Below, piece after piece: positions 12,001-22,650 of a DNA stretch of 64,000 bases. Numbering within the stretch: position 1 is the stretch's first letter; every line of letters starts with the position of its first letter. The translations under genes and the position numbers were made by a program. Source of the stretch: Yamagishiella unicocca (lineage: Eukaryota > Chlorophyta > Chlorophyceae > Chlamydomonadales > Volvocaceae); NCBI GenBank assembly GCA_003116995.1, contig BDSL01000002.1, positions 1,696,001 through 1,760,000 on the forward strand, given 5' to 3'. The notes under the pieces are model-generated. The model was given only the letters and a program-made list of their open reading frames with translations, was not told the origin of the DNA and did not search any database.

Positions 12001-12803
12001 TGACCGGCATGCGGCGTCGGCTGGTTCTGCGGCACCTGCGACGTCGTCGGCTGCGGCTGTGGCTTAGGGCCGGTGCTGCCAGCGCGCTGTCGCCCCTCCT
12101 GCCCCTGCTGCCCCTGCTGCCCCTGCTGCCCCTGCTGTCCCTGCCGCCCTTGCTGCCCCTGCTGTCCCTGCCGCCCTTGCTGCCCCTGCTGTCCCTGCTG
12201 GCCTTGTGCCGTTGGGTTTGTTCCGCTGCCCAGGGCGGGGCGGCGTTTCATGGAGTCAAGCGTTGACGGGCTCAGCAACGATGCGGTCAGGGAGTCAGAC
12301 AGTACGAGCTGCAGCAGCCGGTCCTCCTCAGACCGCTGCTGCTGCTGCTGGCTGTCGGTTGCACTCGTGGACGGCCCTCGTGCATTACCCCCACCCTGCG
12401 GTGCCTCTTCGTCAGTGCTACTGCCGCCCGCACCGGTCGGCAGTAGCTGGCTGCCCTCCCGCTGCAGCAGGTTGGCGTACTGCGGGTTGCGCGAGGCCAG
12501 CGCCGAAGCGACTGGCTTGTAGGTCATCGCCTCTGTGTCGTACATTCCTGGTACGGCGCCGTACAGCGCGCCGCTGCGCGGCGCGTCGCGGTCGGTGGCG
12601 ATCAGGAGCTGCTGCAGGCGGCGCAGCGCCGGGGGGAGGGGGTGTGTGTCGGCAGCCGCTTCACCGCCGCGGTGCCCAGCCCTGCCCGGGCCGTCCTCCG
12701 TCCTGTCCCAGTATGTTGCCGCATCGAGCTCAGCCGAGAGTGCGTACCCCGGCAGTAGCACCACCACAGCCACCAACGCCGTCAGCGTCGTTTGCCGTGA
12801 CAT
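9064..12803 (-). CDS. Secreted Gln/Gly/Asn-rich repeat protein, likely extracellular
   Basis: Five exons fit in phase: 12803..10929, 10489..10436, 10167..10024, 9848..9754 and 9226..9064, giving 776 residues. The start at 12803 was chosen because it opens directly into a signal peptide (MSRQTTL, then a hydrophobic core ending near GYALSA); the frame is open further upstream, but that would bury the signal. After a short folded-looking region come a polyGln run, a GQQ/GRQ repeat (about residues 197-237), long Gly/Ser/Ala-rich stretches and an Asn-Gly-Asp repeat (about 560-590). Next is RELFPFCQPPFLLC, followed by a more ordered C-terminal part encoded by the four small exons and ending PVPGGNNNGNGG. 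Intron 1 appears to use a GC donor (CAG then GCGAGT). The layout suggests a cell-wall or extracellular-matrix protein, but the C-terminal domain is not one I can name. Confidence 0.65.
10651..10705. repeat. 23-bp direct repeat in intron
   Basis: Two identical 23-bp copies (10651-10673 and 10683-10705) begin GCCACCCGGTTCTCC and are spaced 32 bp start to start. They lie in intron 1 of the secreted-protein gene. This is a simple local duplication with no sign of coding. Confidence 0.8.
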
Positions 12804-14578
12804 GGCCAGCACTCCAGGGGTGCTACGTAGCCGGGCTGACAAGCCTGGACGCCATGTCGTGGGTGCGTGGGCCCTCGGGCGGCTGTGGGCACCCAACGGA
12901 GCACCGCCCTTCCGGTTGTGGCCGTGTCCACGGCAGGTCGTCGTATTCGTTGGCAAGTTGGCCCGGAATTGCAGGTTGCCAGGGTGTTAGGGGTGTTGCG
13001 AGGTGTGGGGACTGGCGTTGCTTTTGTCGCGTACACGTGGACAGGTATGCTGGGACGTGAGAGGCGATTCTTGGACGGGCCTAAGCCGCTCTCCCCGGTA
13101 CCACACATGACTGGTAGGTGGTAGCTTGCCCGGCTTTCTCTGCACCAACACATAGCGGGCTGATGACTCCCTTGCTGCGTCGATCCAGGTTTGGAGAAGT
13201 TGGGTGGAAGCCCAAAGAGAAGGCAAACGCTAACTGTATGGGTCGGAACAAGCCGCACAGGCGCCACATGGACGTTCCTTAAGGACGTCGTGCATGCTTC
13301 CCCACCGTTCTAGTCACGGCACGGTAGAGCGCATTTCGGGATCTGGTGTTGTGGGAAGGCCGGAGGGCGCGCGACGCTATGTCGCGCTCTACGCGACACA
13401 GGCCCAAATAGGGAGAGAGCCCTCGTCGCGGCGCTTTACAAGCGGTACTCCCTTGCCAAACATTAGGACCATCAGAGAGGGAAAAACAACGCCGCCGCGA
13501 CGCGGCACTCCGCCTCAGCATCGCCTGTCCAACCAACTACCGTTAGTAATCGAGGTGTCCGATGAAACATGCCGCAGCCGGACCCCAGAGCCCGCCCACT
13601 ATCAAACAAGTCATGCATATTTTTAAAAGCCAACAGCCTGCGTGGAACTGCAACGTAAAATTGAGGGGCAGCAGTGCTTTAAACATGTGTGCTTCAAGAC
13701 GCACCTAGTCAGTAAATATAACTGCAAAGCCCATGCAGGCCGCCAAGTCCTGTTGCCCGCAGAAGGCAGGGGGCCGCGAAGCGGACCTCCTACCACGCTG
13801 GCTGCAATAACCACAGCCGCGATTCGATCCGGGACGCATGCAGAGCCCCCCAGGCGCCTCTGCAACCAGCAGCGGCCACGGCCAGCTTCTGCAGCACAAC
13901 GCAGCGTCCCTCATCAGAGAGGGCGCGCGCGCGCGCAATGAAACAAAGGTACGAGGACACCAACCAAATGGCACACCGCTCCCAAAGCTCTCTCTTTATT
14001 CAACAAGGTGATATCCTATCGTTACTTCTCGCGCCTCTCGCAAATCAGGAATGAAGTAAACGTCGCTCAGTATGGTTGTGCTCTTCGTGCTGTCATGGCG
14101 CGACGACCGCGCCAGAGGCGTGAGGGTGAGCGACTGCTTGCTCCCTCAGCCGCTGCCGCCACCGTTGTGCAGAGCGCGCTGCACCCAGCGGGCCTCGGCC
14201 GCGGCTCGCTTGCCCTCCTGATGAGACCGACGTTGAGGTGCGGGCCACCAAGCCCCCACCCTCCGCGACTGGGGGCCAGCAGGCCCCACCCTCCGCGACT
14301 GGGGTCCAGCAGCTCGCAGCTCGACCTCTATCGATCCTATATCCTTGCCAATCTTCATCTTCTCAAACATTCCAGCTAGCAGCCAAGACGCGGGCGCACC
14401 ACCATGCTCCCAGTCCCCGCCACCCCATATATGTATGACCCGGGCTAGAGGCCACGTCAAAGACAAGGTGAGTGAGGCATCACTCGCTGCCGCGCTTCGC
14501 GCTGCTGCGCGCCGCGCTTCGCGCTGCCGCGCGCCGCGCTGCCGCTCCTCTTGCAAGCCCTGCCTCCCTCCTCCTCCC
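12804..14578. other. Intergenic interval between two minus-strand genes
   Basis: It holds the 3' flank of the OPR gene and the 5' flank of the secreted-protein gene. A minus-strand TGTAA occurs as TTACA at 13436-13440 and is a possible poly(A) signal for the OPR gene, though over 1 kb from its stop. A (GC)n run near 13922-13936 and a two-copy ~30-bp repeat at 14252-14312 are the only other structures seen. Confidence 0.5.
14252..14312. repeat. Two-copy ~30-bp tandem repeat
   Basis: The two units, near 14252-14282 and 14283-14312, share CCCACCCTCCGCGACTGGGG and differ at two or three positions. They lie downstream of the OPR gene's stop codon, so they would sit in its 3' UTR or flank. Confidence 0.75.
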
Positions 14579-17500
14579 TCACGCCCTGGCCTCCAGCTCC
14601 GCCGCCAGCACCGGCTCCAGCTCCACGTCCCACTGGCTGTACGCCTGCCGCAGCCCCGCAGCAGTGGCCGTGTCAATACCCGCCGGCATGCCGCCGCCCT
14701 CCGCGCTCCACGCACTGGCCAGGCTAGCCTGCTGGTCGCTCAGCCAGGCGGCTCCCGGACAGCAGTTGGCGCGGGCCAGCGCCAGCACCAGCCGCGCGTG
14801 GCTGCACGCATCGAACGCCGCGAACTTGGAGGCCGCGGTGTCGGCCAGGAGCTGCAGCGCGGCGCGCTGGGGCGCGGCGGCTAGCCACAGCCGGTCGTCT
14901 GCGACTGCCACGACTGACTCCAGGAAGGCCACCAGCTCATGGGCCCGGGCGTCCGGGAGGGAGGCGCAGAAGGCGGAGAGCATGCCCCCCAGCCAGGGGG
15001 CGGGGGCACGGCAGCCCAGTTTGGCCAGGGCGGAGAGGGTGTCGGCGATCTGGGGGGAGGGGGCCGGGGGGCCCGGGGGAGGGGGCGCGGAAAGGGGTTT
15101 CTACGGGCCGGCGAGGGATCAGCGCACGGGGCGGGGGGGGGGGCGGATGGGGAGACGCGGGCCGCAGGTGGGGAGACGCGCGCCGGACAAGTGCGCAGGT
15201 GGCGTGGGCGCGGGGAGTGGGTGGTTGGGTCGCAGACGGACCTCAAGGGAGCCACCGGGATGCGTGCGAGGGGGGGGGAAGGAGGGCTTTAGGGTTTTAC
15301 ACACAGCACATGCGCACACACCAACACACGCACGCACGACGTGTACGTTGCTACTACCGGGCGCCCCAGCCGGCGCGTCGGTGCGCCGGCGGTCCCTCCG
15401 CAACCCGTGTCAGTGCCGGCGGCGCTGCCCTCCCCCCCCTCTCCACTTGTCTTCCTCGAACCCCCCCCCCCCACCTGCGCGGGCGGGTAGTCCGACACTC
15501 GGCGAGCAGACGCCCGGTAGAAGTCGTCCAGGAAGCGGGGCGAGGGCTTGGCGTCCCAGCAGGCCAGCGCCCAGATGAGCTCCGACAGCGCGCGGGGCCG
15601 CAGGTGCGCCAGCTTGGGGGAGCTCACCTCCACAAACTCGCGGAGCCAGCTGGGGGGAGGAGGCGGAAGGGGAGGAGGACAGGGGGCCACAAGGAAGGCG
15701 GGGCGGGGCGGGTGCGGGTGGGGTGAAGCGACCGGCCGCATGTCACTTCGCCGTGATGTCGTACTTGAGTCATACTTGAGTCATACCGTTCCGACAAAGG
15801 GCGCTAGTTCTCCTCCGATGCGGCACGCTGAGGCAATTGCGCCCTGTCCCCAACCAAGCAGCCGAGTGTCAATTCATACGCGCAACGGCTGCCGCTGAAC
15901 CGCGTACTCAGTGCTGTCCTCCCCTCTCCTTCCCCACGCCCTACACACCTTCCCCCTCCCCCTTCTCCCACCCACCCACCCACCCACCCACGGGCTTTCC
16001 TCACATACCCCACCCCTGCCTACCTACGGGTTTCCACTCATACCCCCCCATCCCTCCGCACCCAGCCCCCCCCCCCACCTGCGCGGCGGCGTGCAGTCCA
16101 CTCGGGACAGCGACCACAGCAGTCGCGAGAAGTCCGCGTACGACAGCGTGGGCTCGCACGTGAGGCGGTCCTTCAGCACCGCGTACAGGTCCAGCATGAA
16201 GGCGCGGCCGGGCATGTGGCTCATACACACGGCCTGAGGGGTTACATAAAAGAACCGGTGACGTGACTGGGGAAACGTAGCGGGTACATAGCCTTCGGAC
16301 ACCGGGACGCGCGCGCATGCTACTGGACTAGGGTGGCCGGCTTCAAACATGGACGAGGGGGGACAGCGGCGGAGGGAGGGGCAGCAGCGGGACAGCAGAA
16401 GGGCGGGTGAGGACAGGACAGGACGGAACGGGAGTAGGCGCCAACCCTACAGGGAACGGGGGACGGAGTAGTCTTGCGATCACAGCAAGACGGCTCCGAG
16501 TGATCATTGGCCTACCCGGTAGCTCACCACCACGCACGCGCCCCCGCACCGTGCACAGCTAACCCTCCTGGCGCACGTCTGCCCGGCACCTCCCTCCTCC
16601 CCTTCATGGACCACCCCTCCCCAAGCCTTCCCCCACTGTCACCTCCCCTCATTCCGCTCCCTCATTCCGCTCCCTCCTCCCCCTCCCTCCTCCCCCTCCC
16701 TCCTCCCCCTCCCTCCTCCCCCTCCCTCCTCCCCCCCTCACCGAGTGCACGATGGCGACCAGGTCCCCGGGCACCCCCGCCCTCAGCCCCGGCTGCAGCG
16801 CCCCCAGGTAGGCCGCCAGCACCTCGTCCGGCAGGCGGTAGTTGTAGGCGCAGTAGTAGCGCGCCATGCAGGTCAGCAGCGTGGCGCCGTCGGAGACGCA
16901 GTGGCTGCGCTGGAGCTGGGCCAGGCAGGAGGCCGCCAGCTGGTCCATCAGCCACACCTGACAGGGGGCCGAGGGCGGGCGCAGGGGGGGGGTTCGGGGG
17001 TTGGGGGGGAGATACCAAGAGGTGGAGGAGTGAGTGAGTGTCCGAGTCACCCCTTTCCGCACCCTCCTACCCCTCCTACCCCGTGCTAGTAACCGGTGCT
17101 GCATCCTTGCCGTCAGGAAGGATCCTACGAGCGACCCTCCGGCGGGTCAGCCGGCTCGACTCGGCCGGCAACGCCCCCACCAGGCCCCGGTCGCGACGCT
17201 CCGCAGCCAATGCAGGTTCCGCCAGCATCATCCCTTGAGGGTTCCCAGGTTTCCTGGCCGGGCCTTCCCCCCCCGGGGCCGCACCTCCGGCATGAGGTCG
17301 AACTTGGCCAGCCCCCACAACAGGTTGGCTAGGTCCGGCCCTGCAAACACGTCCAGCTGGCGCTCCACCGCCGAGTAGAAGCCGGACAGCCAGGAGCCAC
17401 ACGGCTGCACACCTGCCGTGGCAAGCTGGGGGGGGGAGAAGGGGGCCAGGACGGGAAGGGAAGGAGGGGGTTTGTTCAAAACACGACATCTTGTTGTCGA

Positions 17501-19700
17501 CGCTGGGTTCTGGCTGTGCGTGAGGCGGGTTGATTGCCCCCGCCGCGTGGCTACGAAAACCGTCCCGCGTTGCATCCGGCCGCCGACGCACCCAACACAT
17601 CCGACGTGACCCGCCACTCACCCCCCACATCAGGTTCGCGAGGGCCTTGGTGCTGAGTCCCGGCAGGCGGGGCTCCACGTGGGTGAGGATGGTACGGAAG
17701 ACGGCGGGGTCCACCGGCACGTGACAGCTCAGCTTGGCCTGGGGAGGGGTCCGCGGGATGAGGAGTAGGGGAGGGGAAGGGCGGGGGTCATGACAATGAC
17801 CACTGACTGTTTACTAGCAGCAATGGGGCGAGGCGGCGGGTTTCGGGGCAGAACCAGGGAACCACGACTGCAGGCCTCCAAGCGCGGAACAGCGCTCTCG
17901 CGCGCGCGGCATCGGAAGCTGGTAGGCGCTGAACAGTGGCGGGGAGGGGCGAGGAGAAGCGGCAGCAGCCAGGCAGCTGGGGCTGGGCATTCAGCAGCCA
18001 GGCGGCGGGGCAGGCAGCAGCGGGGCAGGCAGCAGCGGGGCAGGCAGCAGCGGGGCAGGCAGCAGCCGATAGCCCCTGGGCCCGGAGTGACACTGGCGCC
18101 CCCTGGGGGGAGGACGAGTGGCTCCGTCCCGCTGGTCGCATCGCTCGCCTGGACCACCCGCCCTTCGCCCTTTCCCCCCAGTCCGCCAACCCCAACTCAC
18201 GTGTCCCCAAGTGCCCCCCTCCCCGCGGGTCCTCCCCGCCCCCCCGCCGTATGTGCTACACTTCCCATGCAGCGTAACCAGTTCTTTTCTGTCAGCCCCG
18301 CAGTGTGGGGTTTCGAGCTGCGTGCGCACAGCCGCCAAGATACCACCCCCCAACCCAATCAGCCGCTCCGCCCTCCCCCCGCCAAAACGCACCAGGCCCA
18401 CGGTCACTGTCACCAGTCCGTTCGAGTCGAACTCCCTCAGCCGGATCTGCACCAGCGACACCACCCCCGCCACCAGCGCCGCCAGCTCCCTGGAGTCTTG
18501 GTCCGACAGCTGCAGCTGAGACCGGAGACCCGCGGCGGCCCCGGCGCCAGGCCCACCAGCTGACGCCACCGCCGCCGCCGCCGCCACCGGTGGGGGAATC
18601 GAGATGACGGGAAGCGCTGCGCGCTGTACGGCACGCGGGAGGCCCGACAGGATCGCTACGAGGCAGATGGCGTCGATGAGACGCCCGCCGGCGGCGATGA
18701 TGGCGGCAAAGTCCTGCAGCGAGCGAGCGGCCTTGACTCGGCCCGTCAGGCGCTTCTGCGCTTCCAGTGGGGAGAGGCCCAGCAGCTCCAACTCCAGGGG
18801 CACCTGGGGGTGCGCTAGGGAGGCGGCGCCGGAGGTGACGGACAGCGAGGCGACCTGCGGAGGAGGGTTGGGTGGGAGGCGGGAGGGAGGGGGTGGGGTG
18901 GGGTGTAGGTGTGAGGGAGGTGTGCGGACCGAGGGGTGCGCGTGTGTGAGGTGTGGAGAGGAGGGAGCGAGGGGGAAGGTTTCGAGGGGTGCGCGTGTGC
19001 GAGGTGTGGAGAGGAGGGGGGGAGGGGGAAGGTTTCGAGGCGGGTGCGTGTGGGGTGGCGTTGGAGATGCAATTGGTAGGGAGACGGGTAACGTCGTGCG
19101 AGGGGGTGTGCGAGGAAGCGGGGTGTGCAGTGGGTGTGAGGAAGACGGAGGAGGAGAACTAGGCGGTGTGGGCAGCTGGCGGCGTCGCCAGCGAAGGCAG
19201 TGGAATGCGCCGATGGGAAGATAGCGTACACGTGAGAGGAGCACGACATGGTGTTGATCAGCGACGAGAGGGGACGCTAGCAAGGCAAGACGGCATGCTA
19301 ATGGGAACATGACGACATGCTCCGTAGCTGCCGTGACGGGATGGCCTCAAAGCGCCAAATGTGGACCAAATGCAAGCCGTAGATGAGGATGAGTTAGGAG
19401 GATAGCTAACGGGCCCAACGCCGAGGGCTATCGTGCGCTTACCTTCTCAAACACTGGCAGACCGCTAGGCAGGGGCAGCTTGCCCTGTCTTGGTATGCTC
19501 CTCCTAACACTAACATCTTTTGCCTTCGAGGGCTGCACCGGAACAGCACTGCTCAGGGCGAAAGACCTCCCACAACGGCTGCAGCACGCATAGTAGCTAC
19601 TACCAACCTGAGCTCCAGCCAAGCACAGGATAACCGCCCGTTGTCTACGGCTTAATCGTGGCGCACAGCATCGAGGCTGCAAAGATACCGATGTTGCCAT
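14579..19700 (-). CDS. Octotricopeptide-repeat (OPR) protein, probable chloroplast RNA factor
   Basis: Eight exons fit in phase: 19700..19443, 18854..18393, 17738..17622, 17425..17285, 16957..16742, 16233..16079, 15649..15475 and 15049..14579, giving 664 residues. The N-terminus (MATSVSLQPRCC, then Arg/Ser-rich and nearly free of acidic residues) looks like a plastid transit peptide. From about residue 200 the protein is built of degenerate ~38-residue helical repeats with the OPR pattern of Leu-Trp/Ala-Leu-Ala then Pro-x-Trp-Leu. Examples are LANLLWGLAKFDLMPE, ALSELIWALACWD and ADTLSALAKLGC followed by PAPWL. Each repeat joins smoothly across introns, which supports the model. OPR proteins, such as the psbC translation factor Tbc2 of Chlamydomonas, bind plastid transcripts and control their stability, splicing or translation. 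The target RNA here cannot be told. No RAP domain was seen at the C-terminus. Confidence 0.85.
16671..16738. repeat. 13-bp pyrimidine minisatellite
   Basis: About five copies of TCCCTCCTCCCCC lie in intron 5 of the OPR gene, next to the donor of exon 5. On the transcribed strand it is a purine run (G/A-rich) that could form unusual structures, but it may be neutral. Confidence 0.8.
18001..18066. repeat. 15-bp minisatellite in OPR intron 2
   Basis: Roughly four copies of a 15-bp unit, AGCAGCGGGGCAGGC, run in tandem inside intron 2 of the OPR gene. Frames through it read as Ala/Gln/Gly or Cys/Pro repeats and are not coding. Confidence 0.85.
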
Positions 19701-20026
19701 TGCCGGCGCCCTCTGCTAGAGACTGCGCCAGCAACGTTAACTCCGCATTTAACAGGTACGGTGTCCTCTTTTTAGGAACAGGAATTGGACAGTCGAGTGC
19801 ACGCTAAAAGTGATAAAGCACAAATAGACGGCGAGCGGAAGGATAAGGGTTGGGGGCTGGCTTTACGCGTCGCAATTCGCTTTAAAATTGCAGATGCAAT
19901 GTATAGCTGTGAAGTAATAATGTGACTTGCCAGGATGCACTAGGACTGAACACCTCTGCCCTGGCGTACCATTTCCCGTAGTACATGTATGTAAACGCAC
20001 ACAGCTTTTGCACTATAATTAATATA
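19701..20026. promoter_or_regulatory. Shared 5' interval, OPR (-) and PIG-L (+)
   Basis: Only 326 bp separate the two start codons, so both promoters and 5' UTRs must fit here or overlap. It is AT-rich relative to the genes. No specific element was identified. The role is inferred from gene orientation. Confidence 0.5.
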
Positions 20027-21816
20027 ATGTACCAATTCATTGTGCCTTTAATTGTTCTTGCCGGCACGCGTTGCTTTTGGCGCCTGTTCGGTCGGGTGCC
20101 AAGATGGCGTGCGGGTCAGCGGTCGTTACTTGTTATCGCCCATCCAGATGACGAGTCTTTATTCTTTGCAAACTATCTCATTAGTGCAGCGCGTGCTGGG
20201 GTGAAGGTGCACGTCCTGTGCCTGTCGACAGGTCCGTCTCGTACCTGAAGCACAGAACCCCCCCCCCCGTCAAACATGACAGGCAATCATGCACCCCTCG
20301 TGTGCGCAGGAAATGCGGATGGTGTTGGCCACGTTCGAGTCAAGGAGCTAGTCAGGGCCTGCGCTGTCCTGCAGGAACGTTGCTCGGGTTGTGCCGTACT
20401 TTGTCAGCGTCCAGCCATTCCCGGGCAGTCCACCGCCTGCATCCTTAGTCACCTCCCGCGTCGCCCTCGTAATCACGTAGATTCCCGAGGCCCAAGTCAC
20501 CGTCGTAGATGACACAGACATGCAGGTGCGTGCGTAACCTTTGGTTGCCTGTCGACGTGTCCAATCCCTGCGAGCAGCATGCTTGCCTGCTGCCACCCGA
20601 CACCGCGCGGCATTGCGAACAACGGCTGCAAGGATGGATCCAGTCGTCATCTGTCTGTGGGAGGTATAGGCCTCACGTCCGCCCAGCACCGCCTAATGGT
20701 CTCTCCCCTCCCGGCGTGGTGTACGATACACGTGCCTGTGCGCGCTGACGGAACCACTTCCACGCCGTTCGCAACACCAGGACGGCTTTCGCGCCTGGGG
20801 CGTCCAGGCGGTGGGGGCCCACGTGACAGCAGCAATCCAGTCGGTGAGACCAGACGAGGTGAGGCGGTTTCCATTTTGTCTATTAGTTGAGCTTGCGCCG
20901 ACACCGTGTTGACGACTGCTTGGCGACTGCAGTTGGTGACATTCGACGCGGGTGGAGTGTCCGGCCACCCCAACCACACTAGCATCTACCATGCAGTAAG
21001 GTACGCGTCGTGGGGCTTTGGTCGCTTGCGTGCACGTGTTCGATACGCCACAACAACGGCTGGCGCGCGAGTTCGGGACCGCTGCCGTCTTACTGGTGCC
21101 TCGGGACAAGAAATTGCTGGCTCGGCCTGACAGGCACCGGCGGTCCCCTAAGAATGTTTGCCACTTGGGTCGATGGGTGTATGCATGCCCCGCGCTTGTC
21201 ACGCCGTACGACGTGCCTGATCGTCTCCTTTTCACTACCTGTTTGTTGCTGTCGCGTGTCTCAGGCACGTGATGCAGGCAAGCGGGAAGAGCGGCGGCCC
21301 GGGCAGCCACGACGGCGGCGGGGAAGGAAGCAGTGCGCAGCTGTGCAGGGTGTATGCACTGGTGAGTGAGTTGCCGCCGCCTGGTACCGCCCTCCAAGAG
21401 GAGTGCCCCTGCATGTGTGTCACTCGTGAGAGCGCATCCATCTGGCTGCACATGGTCAGGTTGACAGGAAACCCGTAGGTCGGCGTATGCTTAGGAGTCC
21501 TCCGTCCAGCACGCTTCCACCTGGGGACTCCTAAGCACGCAAGTGGGAAGGACGGAGTGTGTGTTTTGCTGCTGAGGTTGTACTGCTGCCGCTTGTGTAC
21601 ACTGGCCACACCTGAGTGCGGAGAGCTCCGCCACGTCCTGGTCCGCGCCCGCTGCAGGTGACCCACCCTTTGCTGATAAAGTTCAGCGGACTGCTGGGGT
21701 TAGCGGTCGCTCTCATCTCCCTTCCGAAGGGCAGCCGCGATCTGGTGTGCTTCAGCCGGAACCCCGCGGTTGTCTTCCGAGCCATGTGCTGCCACTGGAG
21801 CCAGTTCGTATGGTGA
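20027..21816 (+). CDS. PIGL: N-acetylglucosaminyl-phosphatidylinositol de-N-acetylase (PIG-L)
   Basis: This enzyme removes the acetyl group from GlcNAc-PI at the ER membrane, the second step of GPI-anchor synthesis. Exons are 20027..20231, 20310..20374, 20481..20525, 20781..20858, 20933..21000, 21265..21361 and 21658..21816, giving about 238 residues, close to the usual length. A single N-terminal hydrophobic segment (from MYQFIVPLIVLAG) is followed by the zinc/catalytic motif AHPDDES, then GNADGVGHVRVKEL, TFDAGGVSGHPNH (second metal-ligand motif) and SIYHAVR. An upstream in-frame ATG at 19985 is possible, but 20027 gives the usual signal-anchor position. The junction between exons 2 and 3 is odd: no GT lies right after the expected CTGCAG, so a donor a few codons later (adding about seven residues) may be used. 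The C-terminus stops at SQFVW, slightly shorter than relatives; a further exon was sought but not found. Confidence 0.88.
21488..21537. repeat. Perfect 13-bp inverted repeat (hairpin) in intron
   Basis: The arms TGCTTAGGAGTCC (21488-21500) and GGACTCCTAAGCA (21525-21537) are exact complements around a 24-base loop. They lie in intron 6 of the PIG-L gene. This could be the remnant of a small inverted-repeat element or an RNA hairpin. Confidence 0.85.
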
Positions 21817-22650
21817 GCGGGGCTGCCGCAGGCTGGGAGGGTGGGTACGGGAAGGCTTGTTGCCCCGGTGCTGAGCAGCTTGCGACTGCCACACGGCGGT
21901 GGCGCACATCAGCAGCTGTGACTCGGCTGTCGACGTGCGTGTCCGCGTCAGCTAGGAGCGCCCACGGCTACGAGGGAGCCATGCGCGCCTCAGTGTGGCC
22001 TCTTGTGGTGCGCCCCTGCTTCGTCTCAGCCCAACCCAACGCAAAATCACCAGCCTTGACCACCTGCCCAAAAGCAGCAGCACCTGGCACAAAAGTAAGT
22101 TCAGAGCTCGCCATCTTGCACCGCTACCGGGCGCGACGTTGCCGTCAAAACTGCAGTTCCCATGCCACGTGACTCGTCGCACCTCGACAACACCAGTACG
22201 GCATATCGTGAAGGGTAAATGGCAAATCAGGAGAACAACAACATCAAGCTAGCAATCCTGCAATTTATTTCCGCATCCGTTCAAGCAACCAACGGCCCAG
22301 CCTTCGCCGCGCCGCCCGTGTCCCTAGGTATCGACTGCTCTTCGTCACCTTCTCCACCTACACCTATGCCAACCAGCTCCGACCCATCGGAGAGCTGAGG
22401 GTCGACGCAGCTGCCAGGTGGCGGCTGTAAGGTGTACGACATACGACATACATGACAGCCAGCACTCCGACGCAGAGAAGTACCCTGGTCAGTGCTATCG
22501 AATTGAGAGCGGCGGCGAAAGCTATTGAGCCTGGCAGCAGCGGCTAGCAAGGGCAAGCGGGTGACGACAGGAGGGTCAGATGTGTGACAGCAAGGAGTGA
22601 AGGCCGTTGCGCCGCATGTACTAGCCCCACTCCTTGCCATATCAGCCGTC
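21817..22650. other. Convergent 3' interval, PIG-L and LENG1-like
   Basis: It holds both 3' UTRs. A plus-strand TGTAA at 22426-22430 is a plausible poly(A) signal for PIG-L, about 610 bases past the stop. No exon was recognised. Confidence 0.55.

Noticed and set aside
14472..15578. 368-codon plus-strand Arg/Ala-rich frame
   Set aside because: Antisense to the last OPR exons and introns. The minus-strand model has consistent splice phases and repeat pattern.
16237..16259. Short match of GGGGTTACATAAAAGAACCG (OPR intron 5) to a block in TTLL intron 9 and, inverted, OPR intron 2 near 18275
   Set aside because: The shared stretch is only about 20-25 bases with mismatches, too little to call a third repeat family without a genome search.
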